From: an uncultured Xanthomonas sp.
GTDB taxonomy: Bacteria; Pseudomonadota; Gammaproteobacteria; Xanthomonadales; Xanthomonadaceae
Direction of reading: 5' to 3'
DNA: 64,000 bases
NCBI GenBank assembly: GCA_943912265.1
Contig: CALTTS010000001.1
Span: 245,383 to 309,382, forward strand
Below, one piece after another: positions 51,964 through 60,755 of this stretch (position 1 is its first letter; every line of letters starts with the position of its first letter). The position numbers were made by a program, and so were the translations under genes. Below the pieces are notes generated by a model, which was given only the letters and a program-made list of their open reading frames with translations, made no database searches and had not been told where the DNA came from.

Positions 51964-53373
51964 ATGACTTCACAGGCTGCCGTCAGTGCCGTCCATCGTT
52001 TTGCGCTGGGGCCGCGTCAGAGCGAGTTGCAGGCCGCGATGCGCGACCCGCAGGCGTGGCTGCTTGGCCAGCTTGATGCCGCGCTGCCGGCGGCGGCGTT
52101 TGCCGGCCTGCCGTCGAGCTTGGATTACCTGTGCCGCGAGGCCGATTACCAGCAGCAACAGAAGGTCGCGCGGCAATACGGCGGCGGCAGCGACGATCCC
52201 GAAGCCATCAAGCAGATGGCGCGCGCGCTGTACCGCGAGGCCACGGCCGAGGAATTGCGCCGGCGCTACGTGTGGGCGGCCACCACGCCGGACGGGTTTG
52301 CCGAACGCATCGTGCGGTTCTGGTCGAACCACTTTGCCGTGTCGGTGGACAAGCGCCCGGCCGCGCTCTATGCCGCGCCGATGGAGCGCGAGGCGATCCG
52401 GCCGCACGCGTTCGGCAGCTTCACCGACCTCGTGCTTGCGGTGGAAACCCATCCGGCCATGCTGCGCTATCTGGACAACACTGCTTCGGTTGGCGACGAC
52501 TCGCCGCAGGCGCTGCGGGCGCGGGCGAAAAATCCCGATGCGCGCGGCCCGGGCCTCAACGAGAACCTCGCCCGCGAGATCATGGAGTTGCACACGCTGG
52601 GCGTGAACGGCGGCTACACCCAGGCCGACGTGACCGAGCTGGCCCGCGCGATCACCGGCTGGGGCGTGCCGGGCGCGCGCGATTTCGAACGCGATGCCGC
52701 CGCATCGTCTTTCATGTTCCGTGCCGGCGCGCACGAAGGCGGCACGCGCAGCGTGCTCGGCCGTCGCTATGCGCAGGAAGGTCAGGCACAGGGCCGCGCG
52801 GTGCTGGCCGACCTGTGCGTGCATCCGGCCACCGCGCGCCACGTGTGCATGCAGCTGGCGCGGCACTTCGTCGCCGACGTGCCGCCGCCGACGCTGGTGC
52901 AGCGGATGGCGCAGGCATGGACGCGCAGCGGCGGCGACCTGCCGGCGGTGTACCGCGTGCTGGTGGAAAGCCGCGAAGCCTGGGCGGCGGATGCGCGCAA
53001 GTTCCGCACGCCGGACGATTACCTCGTCGCCGGCCTGCGTGCCGGCGGCATCGATGCGCTCGACGACAAGCGCGGCAAGATGCTGGTCGGCGTGCTCGGC
53101 AAGCTCGGGCAACCGCCGTTCACGCCGCGCTCGCCGGCCGGCTTCGCCGACGATGCGGCCAGCTGGAACGGTCCGGATGCCTTGTGGAAGCGCGTGCAGG
53201 TGGCGCAATCGCTGGCGCGCATCGGAGGCGATCCGGACCCGCAGGCGGTGGTGGACAGTGTGTGGGGCGATCGGCTGGACGCGGACACCGCGCTGGCCGT
53301 GCACCGGGCCGAGTCGCGCCGCGATGCGCTGGCGCTGTTGTTTGCGAGTCCGGCCTTTCAATGGCGCGCCTGA
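51964..53373 (+). CDS. DUF1800 family protein
   Basis: The 469-residue protein belongs to DUF1800, whose members are almost always encoded next to a DUF1501 gene, as here. Family blocks include AVHRFALGPR, FWSNHFAVSVDK, LNENLAREIMELHTLGVNGGYTQADVTELARAITGW and LARHFVADVPPP. No clear signal peptide is visible. Start 51964 has GGGAG about eight bases upstream. The biochemical role of the pair is not established. Confidence 0.9.
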   Translation: MTSQAAVSAVHRFALGPRQSELQAAMRDPQAWLLGQLDAALPAAAFAGLPSSLDYLCREADYQQQQKVARQYGGGSDDPEAIKQMARALYREATAEELRRRYVWAATTPDGFAERIVRFWSNHFAVSVDKRPAALYAAPMEREAIRPHAFGSFTDLVLAVETHPAMLRYLDNTASVGDDSPQALRARAKNPDARGPGLNENLAREIMELHTLGVNGGYTQADVTELARAITGWGVPGARDFERDAAASSFMFRAGAHEGGTRSVLGRRYAQEGQAQGRAVLADLCVHPATARHVCMQLARHFVADVPPPTLVQRMAQAWTRSGGDLPAVYRVLVESREAWAADARKFRTPDDYLVAGLRAGGIDALDDKRGKMLVGVLGKLGQPPFTPRSPAGFADDAASWNGPDALWKRVQVAQSLARIGGDPDPQAVVDSVWGDRLDADTALAVHRAESRRDALALLFASPAFQWRA

Positions 53374-53417
53374 CAACCCTTTCCCGATCTTGCGGCGCGG
53401 GCCGGGAGATGCGTGCG

Positions 53418-53549
53418 ATGCCCGCAAAGCCCGCAAAGCCGGTGGACCCGGTGTCCATTGCGCTTGCCGCGCTCCACCACACGCCATCCGACTGCACCTG
53501 CGACAGATTGCAAGCAGGTTCCGTGTGCCCGACAGGAGTGATGCGATGA
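53418..53549 (+). CDS. possible 43-residue small ORF between DUF1800 and DUF1501
   Basis: ATG 53418 has GGGAG at about seven bases and opens 43 codons (MPAKPAKPVDPVSIALAALH, later Cys-Thr-Cys) that end in a TGA overlapping the DUF1501 ATG as ATGA. It fills the otherwise unexplained 172-base gap between the two genes. Nothing else supports it, and a 9-base tandem repeat (CCCGCAAAG twice) makes up its start. It may be only a leader that couples translation. Confidence 0.25.
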   Translation: MPAKPAKPVDPVSIALAALHHTPSDCTCDRLQAGSVCPTGVMR

Positions 53550-54691
53550 CGATGACCCGACGCCGTTTCCTCGCCGCCGGCAGTGCGGCGACCTTGCTCA
53601 CCTTGTGGTCGAGCCATGGCATGGCCAAGGCGATGGGCACCGGCCCGCAGGACCGGCGCTTGCTGGTGGTCATGCTGCGCGGCGCGTTGGATGGCCTGCA
53701 CGCGGTGGTGCCGCAGGGCGATGCCGATTACGCCCGGCTGCGCGGCGCGCTGGCCCCGCAGCAGGTGCTGACGCTGGACAACGGGTTCGCCCTGCACCCG
53801 GCGCTGGCCTTCAGCCGCGAGCTGTACGCGCAGGGCCAGTGGGCGCCCTTGCTGGCGGTGGCGCCGCCTTATCGGCAGCGCTCGCATTTCGAGGCGCAGG
53901 ACTGCGTGGAAAACGGCACGCTCAAACCCGGCGGTGCCAACACTGGCTGGCTCAACCGGTGCGTGGCCTCGATGCACGGCGTGGAGGCTTTGTCGGTCGG
54001 TGCGGTGACGCCGCTGATCGCGCGCGGCCCGGGCGAGGTGATGGCGTGGTCGCCGCCGCTGCCCGACGGGGTCAACCCGGTGTTGGCGCACCAGTTGCAG
54101 GCGCTGTATGCGGCCGACGCGACGCTGGCGGCACCGTTTGCGCGCGCACTGGCCGAACAAGGCATGGCGCCCGAACGCACCGATGGCGCCCAGCTGGTGC
54201 AGGCGATGCAAGCGGCGGCGGATTTCATGGGCCGCGCCGACGGCCCGCGCGTGGGTTTCGTCGAGGATTCCGGCTGGGACACCCATGCCAATCAGGCGCA
54301 GGTGTTGCAGCGCAAGCTGGCCGAGTTGGATGCGGGCCTGCGCGCTTTCCACGATCATGCCGGCGGCGCCTGGCGCGACACGGCCGTCGTCGTGGTCACC
54401 GAGTTCGGCCGCACCGCCGCGGTCAACGGCACCGGCGGCACCGACCACGGCACCGGCGGCGTGGCGTTCCTCGCCGGCGGCGCGGTGCGTGGCGGGCGCC
54501 TCCTCGGCGACTGGCCGGGCCTGTCGCCCTCGGCGTTGAACGAGGGCCGCGACCTGCGTGCCACCACCGACATGCGCGCGCTGTTCAAGGGCCTGTTGCG
54601 CGACCACCTCGGCGTGTCCGAAGCCGCGCTGGAAACGCGCGTGTTCCCGGACAGCCGCGGGATCAAGCCGCTGGAGAAGTTGACGGCCTGA
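53546..54691 (+). CDS. DUF1501 family protein, predicted Tat-exported
   Basis: The 381-residue product starts MTMTRRRFLAAGSAATLLTLW, a twin-arginine signal, so export in folded form is likely. The rest shows the sulfatase-like DUF1501 fold: VVMLRGALDGLHAVVP, VGFVEDSGWDTHANQ, VVVVTEFGRTAAVNGTGGTDHGTGG with metal-site-like Asp/His residues. The partner DUF1800 gene is directly upstream. AGGAG lies eight bases before ATG 53546. Confidence 0.9.
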   Translation: MTMTRRRFLAAGSAATLLTLWSSHGMAKAMGTGPQDRRLLVVMLRGALDGLHAVVPQGDADYARLRGALAPQQVLTLDNGFALHPALAFSRELYAQGQWAPLLAVAPPYRQRSHFEAQDCVENGTLKPGGANTGWLNRCVASMHGVEALSVGAVTPLIARGPGEVMAWSPPLPDGVNPVLAHQLQALYAADATLAAPFARALAEQGMAPERTDGAQLVQAMQAAADFMGRADGPRVGFVEDSGWDTHANQAQVLQRKLAELDAGLRAFHDHAGGAWRDTAVVVVTEFGRTAAVNGTGGTDHGTGGVAFLAGGAVRGGRLLGDWPGLSPSALNEGRDLRATTDMRALFKGLLRDHLGVSEAALETRVFPDSRGIKPLEKLTA

Positions 54692-54872
54692 GCGTCTGGT
54701 CACGTCGTTGTTGCGCGCACCATCATTCGCGGCACGGCACCGGCACCGGGAAGCTCCTCGCAACACACGCGCCATCTGGCGGCGTATGTGTTGCAAGTCG
54801 AACGGGTTTGTCACTGCCGGCTGGTGCGGGCCGCGGCACAAGGCCGTGGCGGGGATTCATCGGGCCGCCGGC

Positions 54873-55760
54873 TCAGTGGTCGCGCGCCACGGTCATGGCG
54901 GCCAGTGCGCGCAACGGCGCGGCGGCCTCGCCATCGTCGGCGAGCAGGCCGCGCATCGTGGCGGCCAGTTCGGCCAGCGCCGCTTTCGCCCCGTCCAGGC
55001 CGAGCAGGGCCGGATAGGTGGACTTGGCCTGCGCCGCGTCCTTGCCGGCGGTCTTGCCGAGCTGCGCGGAACTGGCCTCGACGTCGAGGATGTCGTCGCG
55101 CACCTGGAAGGCCAGCCCGAGCGCGGTGGCGAAGCGGTCCAGCCGCGCCAGCGCGGCCGCGTCGGCCCGGCCGGCCAGCGCGCCCATCCGCACGCTGGCG
55201 CGGATCAGTGCGCCGGTCTTGAGGGCATGCATGCGGCGCAGTGCATCGAGCGATTGCGCGTGGCCGGTGGCATCCACGTCCAGCGCCTGACCGCCGCACA
55301 TGCCGGCCGCGCCACCGGCGTCGGCCAGCGCGGCGACCCAGTCGATGCGCAGCGCCGCCGGCGCGTCGGCGTGGGCCAGCAGTTCGAAGGCGCGGGTCTG
55401 CAGCGCGTCGCCGGCGAGGATGGCGGTGGCCTCGTCGAAGGCCACGTGCACGGTCGGGCGGCCGCGGCGCAGGTCATCGTCGTCCATCGCCGGCAGGTCG
55501 TCGTGCACCAGCGAATAGGCGTGCACCAGTTCGACCGCGGCGGCCGGCGCATCGAGCAGGGCCTCGCTGGCGCCGGTCAGCGTGCCGGCGGCGTAGACCA
55601 GCATGGGGCGCATGCGCTTGCCGCCGCCGAGCGCGGCGTAACGCATGGCTTCGTGCAAGCGGCGCGGTGCGGCATCGGGCGACGGCAGGTGCAGGGCGAG
55701 CTGGTGTTCGACGCGCGCTGCCCAGGCGGAAAAGCGCGCGGCCTGCGGATCAGACGCCAT
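54873..55760 (-). CDS. ispA: farnesyl diphosphate synthase
   Basis: Condenses isopentenyl diphosphate with dimethylallyl and geranyl diphosphate. The 295-residue product has the first aspartate-rich motif DDLPAMD (87-93) and the second DDILD (222-226), with GGGKRMRP near residue 45. Start ATG 55760 overlaps the end of xseB by 11 bases; an ATG at 55772 is also in frame. Gene order tilS, xseB, ispA; a dxs gene often follows in other genomes but is absent here. Confidence 0.94.
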   Translation of the reverse strand: MASDPQAARFSAWAARVEHQLALHLPSPDAAPRRLHEAMRYAALGGGKRMRPMLVYAAGTLTGASEALLDAPAAAVELVHAYSLVHDDLPAMDDDDLRRGRPTVHVAFDEATAILAGDALQTRAFELLAHADAPAALRIDWVAALADAGGAAGMCGGQALDVDATGHAQSLDALRRMHALKTGALIRASVRMGALAGRADAAALARLDRFATALGLAFQVRDDILDVEASSAQLGKTAGKDAAQAKSTYPALLGLDGAKAALAELAATMRGLLADDGEAAAPLRALAAMTVARDH

Positions 55761-56025
55761 CGCGGCCGGCATCGGGCAGCGGGTCGAAGGCTGTGGCGGA
55801 TTCTGGCTGGGCCGGGTCGGCCAGCTGGCGCACGCGCAGCTCGGCCTGCTCCAGCGCGCCTCGGCACTGTCGGTACAGGCCGACGCCGCGCTCGTAGGCG
55901 GCCAGCGACTGCTCCAGCGTCAATTCGCCGTGTTCCATGCGCTCGACCAGCTGCTCCAGCTCCTCGAGCGACTGCTCGAACTGGGCGACCGGCGAGGCTT
56001 CGGGGACGGATTTCTTGGCCATCAT
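55750..56025 (-). CDS. xseB: exodeoxyribonuclease VII small subunit
   Basis: The 91-residue protein has the typical core FEQSLEELEQLVERMEHGELTLEQSLAAYERGVGLYRQC. It pairs with XseA (not in this window) in single-strand DNA exonuclease VII. Two consecutive ATGs (56025 and 56022) could start it. It overlaps ispA downstream and lies 31 bases after tilS. Confidence 0.93.
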   Translation of the reverse strand: MMAKKSVPEASPVAQFEQSLEELEQLVERMEHGELTLEQSLAAYERGVGLYRQCRGALEQAELRVRQLADPAQPESATAFDPLPDAGRDGV

Positions 56026-56056
56026 CGGCAAAGTGTGGGCGCGGGCCGGACGGGGG

Positions 56057-57355
56057 TCAATGTCCGGGCGCGTCGTGCCAGTGCACCTGCAGCGCATGTT
56101 CGCGCAGCCAGGCATCGAGCCGGGCCGACAGCGCGATGTCGCCGGCGGCCAGCAGGGTGCCGTCTGGGTCGGACAGCAGCGGCAGCTGCTCGCGCCGCCA
56201 CGGCGGCACGTCGCGCTGCTGCAGCACGTGCTTGAGCGCGTGCGAATGGCCGCGGCCGGGCAGCAGGATGCGTTCGCCGCCGCGGCGGGCATGGGCGCGC
56301 ATCGGCCGGTGCGCGAGGTCGCCGCCGCCGTGCGGCACCAGCAGCAGGCGGCCGCCGCCGGGCAGCGGCAGGGGCGCGCTGCCGTCCCAGTCGCACTGCC
56401 AGTCGGCGGGCAGGGGCGCGCGGCCGCGCCCGGCGTGCAGCAGGCCGCGCCAGCGCCGCACGCTGGCGTCGTGCCAGTCGAAGCGGGCCCGGGCATCGCC
56501 GCGCGCGGCGAGCAGTTCGCGTTCGATGGCCGCCAGCCCGGCGGCCGGCAGCGGCGGCAGCCGCAGGCGCTCGATCCAGCGCCGCAGCACACGCGCCCGG
56601 CGCGCCGCCGGCAGCCGCCGCAGCGCCGGCACCTGCAGCGTGCCGGCATCGACCGTGCAGGCGGCCAGCGCGGCATCGTCGGCCGCGTCGAGCAGGTCGC
56701 CGGCGTCGGCGCACAGGCCGGCGCTGCGGGCGAAGGCGGCCTCGGCCTGCGGCCAGCGTTCGCGCAGCAGCGGCAGCAGGCGATGGCGCAGGAAGTTGCG
56801 GTCCAGCCCGGTGTCGGCGTTGCTGGGGTCCTCGATCCAGTGCAGGCCCTGCGCCCGCGCCCAGGCGAGCAGCGCGGCGCGCGGCGTGCCGAGCAGCGGC
56901 CGCCACAGCATGCCGGCGGCGAACGGGCGCAGCGGGCGCATCGCCGCCAGTCCGTCCGGGCCGGATGCGCGCAGCGCGCGGAGCAGGAAGGTTTCGGCCT
57001 GGTCGTCGCGGTGGTGGGCCAGCGCCAGCCATTCGCCCGCGCGCAGCACGGCGGCGAAGGCGGCGCGGCGGGCCTGGCGCGCCGCGGCTTCCGGGCCGAG
57101 GCCGGCCTCGGCGGCCACCCGCACCCGGCGCACGTCCAGCGGCAGGCCCAGTGCCTCGCATGTTGCCCGGCAATGCGCGGCCCAGTCGTCGGCCTGCGCC
57201 TGCAGGCCGTGGTGCACGTGCACGGCGCGCAGCCCGCGCGCGCGCAGGGCCGGCTGCGCCGCCAGCCAGTGCAGCAGCACGGTCGAGTCCAGCCCGCCGC
57301 TGAAGGCGACGCAGACCGGGCCGGCGGGCGCGACGGTGGCGGGCAGGGTGTCCAT
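56057..57355 (-). CDS. tilS: tRNA(Ile)-lysidine synthetase
   Basis: Attaches lysine to C34 of the tRNA-Ile that reads AUA. The 432-residue product has the PP-loop SGGLDS (19-24), HVHHGLQ, LAHHRDDQAETFLLR and the C-terminal TilS domains. Start ATG 57355 gives the usual short N-terminus before the PP-loop. It is divergent from the flavin oxidoreductase and heads the tilS-xseB-ispA set. Confidence 0.94.
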   Translation of the reverse strand: MDTLPATVAPAGPVCVAFSGGLDSTVLLHWLAAQPALRARGLRAVHVHHGLQAQADDWAAHCRATCEALGLPLDVRRVRVAAEAGLGPEAAARQARRAAFAAVLRAGEWLALAHHRDDQAETFLLRALRASGPDGLAAMRPLRPFAAGMLWRPLLGTPRAALLAWARAQGLHWIEDPSNADTGLDRNFLRHRLLPLLRERWPQAEAAFARSAGLCADAGDLLDAADDAALAACTVDAGTLQVPALRRLPAARRARVLRRWIERLRLPPLPAAGLAAIERELLAARGDARARFDWHDASVRRWRGLLHAGRGRAPLPADWQCDWDGSAPLPLPGGGRLLLVPHGGGDLAHRPMRAHARRGGERILLPGRGHSHALKHVLQQRDVPPWRREQLPLLSDPDGTLLAAGDIALSARLDAWLREHALQVHWHDAPGH

Positions 57356-57458
57356 GCGGCGATGGTGGGCGCATCGGTGGCACACGGCAATCCGCCGGCG
57401 GTGTCGGCGGCGGCGCGGCGCCGGGCTAGGCTGTGGTCCTTCTCCGTGGAGGCTCGCG

Positions 57459-58520
57459 ATGAACCTGTTCGACCCGCTGCCGCAGCGCGGCATCACCCTG
57501 CGCAACCGCATCGTCGTCTCGCCGATGTGCGAATACTCGGCCGTCGACGGCCTGCCCGACGACTGGCATCTGGTGCATCTGGGCAGCCGCGCGGTCGGCG
57601 GCGCCGGCGCGGTGATCGCCGAGGCGACGGCGGTGCTGCCGGAAGGGCGCATTTCCCCGGCCGACGTGGGCCTGTGGAACGACACGCAGGCGCAGGCATG
57701 GCGGCGCATCACCGGCTTCATCCGCGCGCGCGGCGCGGTGGCGGGCGTGCAGCTGGCCCATGCCGGGCGCAAGGCCAGCGTCAGCCCGCCGTGGCAGGGC
57801 AGCCGGGCGGTGGCGCCGGCCGAGGGAGGCTGGGCGAACGTGATGGCGCCGTCGGCCGTGCCGTTCAGCGACACCTATCCGCAGCCGCGGGCACTGGACG
57901 AGGCCGGCATCGCCGCGGTGATCGCCGGGTTCCGCGACGCCGCGGCGCGCGCGCTGGCGGCCGGGTTCGAGCTGGTGGAGCTGCATGCCGCCCACGGCTA
58001 CCTGCTGCACCAGTTCCTGTCGCCGCTGAGCAACCGCCGCGACGACGCCTGGGGCGGCGGTTTCGAGGGCCGCATCCGGCTGCTGCTGGAGACGATCCGC
58101 GCGGTGCGCGAGGTCTGGCCGGAACGCTTGCCGCTGTGGCTGCGGATCTCGGCCACCGACTGGGCCGAAGGCGGCTGGGATGCCGCGCAGAGCGTCGCCC
58201 TGGCGCGGCGGGTCGGCGCGCTCGGCGTCGACCTGGTGGACGTGTCCACCGGGGGCCTGGTGCCGCACGTGAAGATCCCGCTCGGGCCGGGCTACCAGGT
58301 GCCCTTCGCCGAACAGGTGCGGCGCGAGGCCGGCATCGCCACCGGCGCGGTCGGCCTGATCACCACGGCGCAGCAGGCGCAGGCGGTGATCGCCGAAGGC
58401 CGCGCCGACGCGGTGCTGATCGGCCGCGAGTTCCTGCGCGATCCGTATTTCCCCTATCACGCGGCCAAGGCGCTGGGCGCGGAATTCGCCACCCCGGCGC
58501 AGTACCTGCGCGCGTGGTGA
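57459..58520 (+). CDS. NADH:flavin oxidoreductase, old yellow enzyme family (YqjM-like)
   Basis: The 353-residue FMN enzyme reduces activated C=C bonds of alkenes. SPMCEYSAVDG (Cys24 is the redox-sensing cysteine of the YqjM/XenA class), QLAHAGRKAS, ELHAAHGYLLHQFLSPLSNRRDD and VLIGREFLRDPYFPYHAA are family motifs. GGAGG lies eight bases before ATG 57459. TAGGCT at 57427-57432 may be a -10. The frame is open far upstream (from 54708), but that part lies antisense to tilS, xseB and ispA. Confidence 0.93.
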   Translation: MNLFDPLPQRGITLRNRIVVSPMCEYSAVDGLPDDWHLVHLGSRAVGGAGAVIAEATAVLPEGRISPADVGLWNDTQAQAWRRITGFIRARGAVAGVQLAHAGRKASVSPPWQGSRAVAPAEGGWANVMAPSAVPFSDTYPQPRALDEAGIAAVIAGFRDAAARALAAGFELVELHAAHGYLLHQFLSPLSNRRDDAWGGGFEGRIRLLLETIRAVREVWPERLPLWLRISATDWAEGGWDAAQSVALARRVGALGVDLVDVSTGGLVPHVKIPLGPGYQVPFAEQVRREAGIATGAVGLITTAQQAQAVIAEGRADAVLIGREFLRDPYFPYHAAKALGAEFATPAQYLRAW

Positions 58521-58542
58521 CGGCCATCCGGCGACGGCGACG

Positions 58543-58566
58543 GCCCGGCCGGTATGCCGGCCCGGC
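58543..58566. terminator. weak hairpin between convergent oxidoreductase and lpxH
   Basis: GGCCGG-TATG-CCGGCC (58547-58562), extended by three further pairs after one mismatch, fills the 46-base gap between the two convergent stops. No U tract is present. Confidence 0.4.
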
Positions 58567-59316
58567 TCAGGCCGGCGGCAGCGACGCCAGGGCGAAACTG
58601 CCGTCGCGCCGCACGCGCAGCACCGAGCCCTGCTCGTACCAGTCGCCGAGCACGATGCGCCGGCACTCGTGGCCGCCGACGGGCAGCGCATGGATCGCCG
58701 GCCGATGGGTGTGGCCGTGGATCATCAGGTCGATGCCATAGCGGGCGAAGGTGTCCACGACCGTGGCCGGCGTGACGTCGGTGACGGTCTCGAACGCGGC
58801 GCGGTCGTCGTGCTTCATCGCCTGCTGGCGGCCGTAGCTGGCCTGCCGCGCCTGCGCGGCGAAGGCCAGGCGCGCCGCCAGCGGCTGGGCGAGGAACTGC
58901 GCCTGCCAGCGCGGGTCGCGGGTCTGGGCGCGGAACTGCTGGTAGGCGGTGTCGTCGCTGCACAGCAGGTCGCCGTGCAGCAGCAGGGTCGGACGGCCGT
59001 ACAGGTCGATCACGCTCGGGTCGGCGAGGATGCGCAGCCCGGCCGCGCGGGCGAAGCCTTCGCCGAGGAGGAAATCGCGATTGCCGCGGATGAAGGCCAC
59101 CGGCACGCCGGATGCCGCGAGCGCGCGCAGGGCCGCGGCCACGCCCGCGCCGGGCTCGGACGGGTCGTCGTCGCCGACCCAGGCCTCGAACAGGTCGCCG
59201 AGGATGTACAGCGCGTCGGCCTGGCGCGCCTCGCCGGCGAGGAAGTCCAGGAACTGCGCGGTGATCGCCGGGCGCGCGGCATCCAGGTGCAGGTCGGAGA
59301 TGAACAGGGTCGTCAT
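58567..59316 (-). CDS. lpxH: UDP-2,3-diacylglucosamine hydrolase
   Basis: Releases UMP from UDP-diacylglucosamine to give lipid X in lipid A synthesis. The 249-residue product shows the calcineurin-like metal ligands in order: ISDLHLD, ILGDLFEAW, FIRGNRDF, LLHGDLLC and MIHGHTHRP. Start MTTLFISDLH at 59316. It lies 38 bases after the degenerate EAL gene on the same strand. Confidence 0.94.
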   Translation of the reverse strand: MTTLFISDLHLDAARPAITAQFLDFLAGEARQADALYILGDLFEAWVGDDDPSEPGAGVAAALRALAASGVPVAFIRGNRDFLLGEGFARAAGLRILADPSVIDLYGRPTLLLHGDLLCSDDTAYQQFRAQTRDPRWQAQFLAQPLAARLAFAAQARQASYGRQQAMKHDDRAAFETVTDVTPATVVDTFARYGIDLMIHGHTHRPAIHALPVGGHECRRIVLGDWYEQGSVLRVRRDGSFALASLPPA

Positions 59317-59354
59317 GGCGGCATTGTAGGCGCGGCCCGGCGCGCGCCGCCGCG

Positions 59355-60122
59355 TCAGCCGTTGCCCGGCGCGCGCCAGACGTCGATGCCGGGCAGCAGC
59401 TGCGGGCCCTGGTACAGGTCGAACGACAGCGCCTTGGCCTGGTGCAGCTGTTCGTGCGTGCCGATGCCGGCGGCCACCAGCTCGACCAGATGGCCGGACG
59501 CCAGCGTCCGCAGCCAGGCCGGCGTCCCCGAAGGCGGCGCGTCCGGGTCTTCCCGGGGCTCCCCCGCCGGCGCCGGCCGCGCGTCCGCGGAGAAGTCGAA
59601 ACGCACGAAGTCGCATGCGTCCCGGCACAGTTCGACGGGGTGGTTGCCGAAGGGCTGCCACGGGCAGTCGAGCATGACCCGGACGCCTTCGCGGCGCAGG
59701 TCCAGCAGGCTGCGGACGCGCTGGTCGGCCGCCGCCGCGGACATCGCGATCCCCGCGGGCAGGTGCACGCACAGGGCGAAGCCGCAGTCGTGCAGGCAGG
59801 CCGCCGTTTCCTTCAGGTTCCAGCGGGTGCCCGGATGCGCGAGCGCGGCCTCGTCGATGCCGACGAACTGCACGGCCGGCGCGAAGCTCGTCTTGCGGCC
59901 GACATGGCAGGCATTGCGCAGCAGCGCGAGCAGGTCGCCGAATTCCTGCGCGGAGGGCCGCGCCGCATTGCCGGCCACGCTGTTCTCGTAACCGCGCACG
60001 CGCAGGTGCCGGTCGAACACCGGCTGCCACGACAGCCCCTTCACCGCATGCGTGGAGGAATGGAGCAGCCCGTGGAGCCGGTGCCCGCGCGGGGCACCGA
60101 AGGATTTGCCGGCAGAAGCCAT
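59355..60122 (-). CDS. degenerate EAL-domain-like protein
   Basis: The 255-residue protein resembles stand-alone EAL/YuxH domains at both ends: WQPVFDRHLRVRGYE (32-46) matches the opening of EAL domains, and LVAAGIGTHEQLHQAKALSFDLYQGPQL (215-242) matches their end. Key residues are altered: AEGIET is replaced by AAGIGT (217-222), and no DDFG is found. It is unlikely to hydrolyse c-di-GMP, but it could bind a nucleotide or a protein partner. There is no membrane segment. The start ATG 60122 has no good ribosome site; a TTG 66 bases upstream is possible. It is divergent from an HTH regulator. Confidence 0.6.
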   Translation of the reverse strand: MASAGKSFGAPRGHRLHGLLHSSTHAVKGLSWQPVFDRHLRVRGYENSVAGNAARPSAQEFGDLLALLRNACHVGRKTSFAPAVQFVGIDEAALAHPGTRWNLKETAACLHDCGFALCVHLPAGIAMSAAAADQRVRSLLDLRREGVRVMLDCPWQPFGNHPVELCRDACDFVRFDFSADARPAPAGEPREDPDAPPSGTPAWLRTLASGHLVELVAAGIGTHEQLHQAKALSFDLYQGPQLLPGIDVWRAPGNG

Positions 60123-60282
60123 GTGAGGGAGGCATTGCGTGGGAGAGTTCGGATTTTGTTTCTGTTTCAAATACTGAGTCAATGAATCGTGGACGACAGC
60201 ATCGGCTGGCGCACGCCAGACTGTGTCCGCAGGGCGTGCAACGCGGCGTCTGCGTATTTCCGGACGAGTCGATGGATCCCTT
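60123..60282. promoter_or_regulatory. AT-rich divergent promoter region
   Basis: This 160-base gap separates the degenerate EAL gene from the HTH gene and contains a markedly AT-rich stretch (about 60150-60185). GGATTTTGTTTC at 60151-60162 recurs exactly at 63002-63013 upstream of the chemotaxis receptor. No unambiguous -35/-10 pair could be assigned. Confidence 0.4.
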
Positions 60283-60675
60283 ATGACCAAATTTGCTGAA
60301 CGCTTGCGGTTGTTGCGCGCGGCACGGCACTGGTCACAGGAACGGCTCGGTTTCGAACTGGGAGTGGGCAAGGCCACGATCAGCAAATGGGAGAACGGCC
60401 AGTCCGAGCCCAGCTTCGCGCAGATGCTGGCCATCAAAAGGACGTTCCTGGACACCGGCGTCACCCTGGACTACCTGCTCGACCCCGACGTGGACGAAAT
60501 CGAGGGCACCGCGCTTGCCGCCATGCATGTGCCGGCCACGCTGTCCGATGCGGCCGACCACCTGCGGCACGCGCACTTCCCGCAGGACTTCCATGACGAC
60601 GAGTTCGTCCTGCTGGCGGCATTCCGCCGCCTGACCGTGCGCCAGAAGAAATCGCTGATCGGCCTGATCGGCTGA
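60283..60675 (+). CDS. Cro/C1-type HTH transcriptional regulator
   Basis: The 130-residue protein has an N-terminal HTH_3 domain (about 4-62): LRLLRAARHWSQERLGFELGVGKATISKWENGQSEPSFAQMLAI. The C-terminal half (65-130) is acidic then basic, with no recognised domain; it may bind a ligand or mediate dimerisation. Start MTKFAERL at 60283. It is divergent from the degenerate EAL gene, a likely target, and 80 bases before gltX. Confidence 0.85.
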   Translation: MTKFAERLRLLRAARHWSQERLGFELGVGKATISKWENGQSEPSFAQMLAIKRTFLDTGVTLDYLLDPDVDEIEGTALAAMHVPATLSDAADHLRHAHFPQDFHDDEFVLLAAFRRLTVRQKKSLIGLIG

Positions 60676-60755
60676 TCCCGCCGCGCCCGGCCGCGACGGG
60701 GCAGGCATGCGGGGCAGAGGGTAAAATCGCCGCATCCCGCACTTCCGAGCCTCCA

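Noticed and set aside
54708..57458. Upstream extension of the flavin oxidoreductase to 1270 codons
   Set aside because: It runs antisense through ispA, xseB and tilS; the ribosome site and family length point to 57459.
60152..60185. FliA promoter for the degenerate EAL gene on the minus strand
   Set aside because: TCCGAACT resembles a -10, but no TAAAG/TCAAG element is found 14 bases before it.
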